Source of the DNA: Chlorobium sp.
GTDB taxonomy: Bacteria > Bacteroidota > Chlorobiia > Chlorobiales > Chlorobiaceae
DNA length: 64,000 bases
Assembly (NCBI RefSeq): GCF_021740465.1
Contig: NZ_JAIOZR010000009.1
Coordinates: 1 to 64,000 of the forward strand
Direction of reading: 5' to 3'
Shown here: in pieces, positions 63,763 to 64,000 of the stretch
Numbering within the stretch: position 1 is the first letter of the stretch
Layout of the letters: each line of letters opens with the position of its first letter
Translations under genes and position numbers: made by a program
Notes under the pieces: generated by a model
Told to the model about the DNA's origin: nothing
The model's database searches: none
Seen by the model: the letters and a program-made list of their open reading frames with translations, nothing else

Positions 63763-64000
63763 TTACGGAGCCATTTTTTCCTTGTGTTTCTGGAGCTGGC
63801 GTGAAAGCGATTCGACACAGCTGTCCACAGCCGGCTCATAGGCCACGGCGGCTTCCCGGGCAACCAGGACATGCTGGGGAACATGTACGGTTACTTCGGC
63901 AAGCTTGTTCTTTTCCACATCGTTTTTCTGATGATCGAGAATAATATGACAGGAGATGATACCCGGAAACACTTTGGCAAGCGACTGCACGGCATCTCGG
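63763..64000 (-). CDS. hpf: ribosome hibernation promoting factor, partial (5' end outside window)
   Basis: The C-terminal about 79 residues, running off the right edge of the window. VFPGIISCHIILDHQKN and AEVTVHVPQHVLVA match the second half of short HPF/YfiA proteins. HPF dimerises 70S ribosomes in stationary phase. The GTG at 63990 is internal, not a start. Adjacent to hprK, a common pairing. Confidence 0.85.
   Translation of the reverse strand, partial: RDAVQSLAKVFPGIISCHIILDHQKNDVEKNKLAEVTVHVPQHVLVAREAAVAYEPAVDSCVESLSRQLQKHKEKMAP

Noticed and set aside
63717-63763. GC-rich palindrome after hpf as a terminator
   Set aside because: GAGCCTGCAGGCTC is a perfect palindrome but has no T run and lies between hpf and hprK, which are likely cotranscribed; more likely a processing or pause structure.
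1-64000. CRISPR arrays, tRNA or rRNA genes
   Set aside because: No regularly spaced direct repeats and no cloverleaf or rRNA-like segments were noticed; a tRNA and CRISPR scan would confirm.

Overview
The window comes from a green sulfur bacterium (Chlorobiaceae, Chlorobium-like). The reasons are a bacteriochlorophyll synthase of the BchG type (42446-43438), a full-length single-chain pyruvate:ferredoxin oxidoreductase (53481-57041) as used in reductive-TCA carbon fixation, a split glycine decarboxylase (gcvPA) with gcvH, and the typical GC-rich, ATC/CTC/GAA-rich codon use. The species assignment is inference from protein families, not from a database match.

Region 1 (1-25962, all on the + strand) is a large exopolysaccharide or capsule locus with its own regulators. 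It opens with a truncated histidine kinase, a receiver-PAS-PP2C phosphatase and a sigma-54 activator with a degenerate receiver. Next come a phosphoglycosyl transferase, two STAS anti-sigma-antagonist proteins and an RsbW-like kinase, which together with the PP2C protein make a partner-switching set. The STAS genes flank an unusual beta-helix/degenerate-transferase fusion. Sugar assembly and export genes follow: glycosyltransferases of the GT2, GT4, GT8 and GT25 types, two serine-acetyltransferase-like proteins, a Wza-like export lipoprotein, a Wzx-like flippase, a Wzz-like co-polymerase with a P-loop lacking its lysine, a Wzy-like polymerase, a VanZ-like protein and an acyltransferase. Two GG-N10-GC sigma-54-type promoter candidates lie at 3951 and 9482, just downstream of the activator gene and just upstream of the export lipoprotein gene.

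Region 2 (about 26000-34550) is an accessory patch. It holds an IS200-type element with matching hairpins, a 4'-phosphopantetheinyl transferase, a frameshifted gene remnant, an 884-residue fusion (adenylation domain, carrier protein, membrane acyltransferase), a decayed DDE transposase, an IS630 element (frameshift site, amber mutation, 16-bp inverted repeats) and a WecG/TagA-type glycosyltransferase on the - strand. The phosphopantetheinyl transferase and the fusion look like a self-contained system for activating a small acid and passing it to a membrane or surface acceptor, similar in logic to Dlt D-alanylation. This is the most novel-looking part of the window.

Region 3 (34590-64000) is mostly housekeeping. 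It includes purU; a four-gene membrane operon (PAP2 phosphatase, ArnT-like and DPMS-like transferases, YbhN-like protein); cutA, an M24 peptidase, trpD, bchG, rpmB, rnhA, tilS, psd, tatA, recN, dapA, gcvPA, gcvH, an rRNA methyltransferase and nifJ. The last run, on the - strand, is hpf (partial), hprK, a peptide ABC transporter binding protein and permease, ruvB and a TPR lipoprotein. Several strong hairpin terminators separate these units. No tRNA, rRNA or CRISPR array was recognised.
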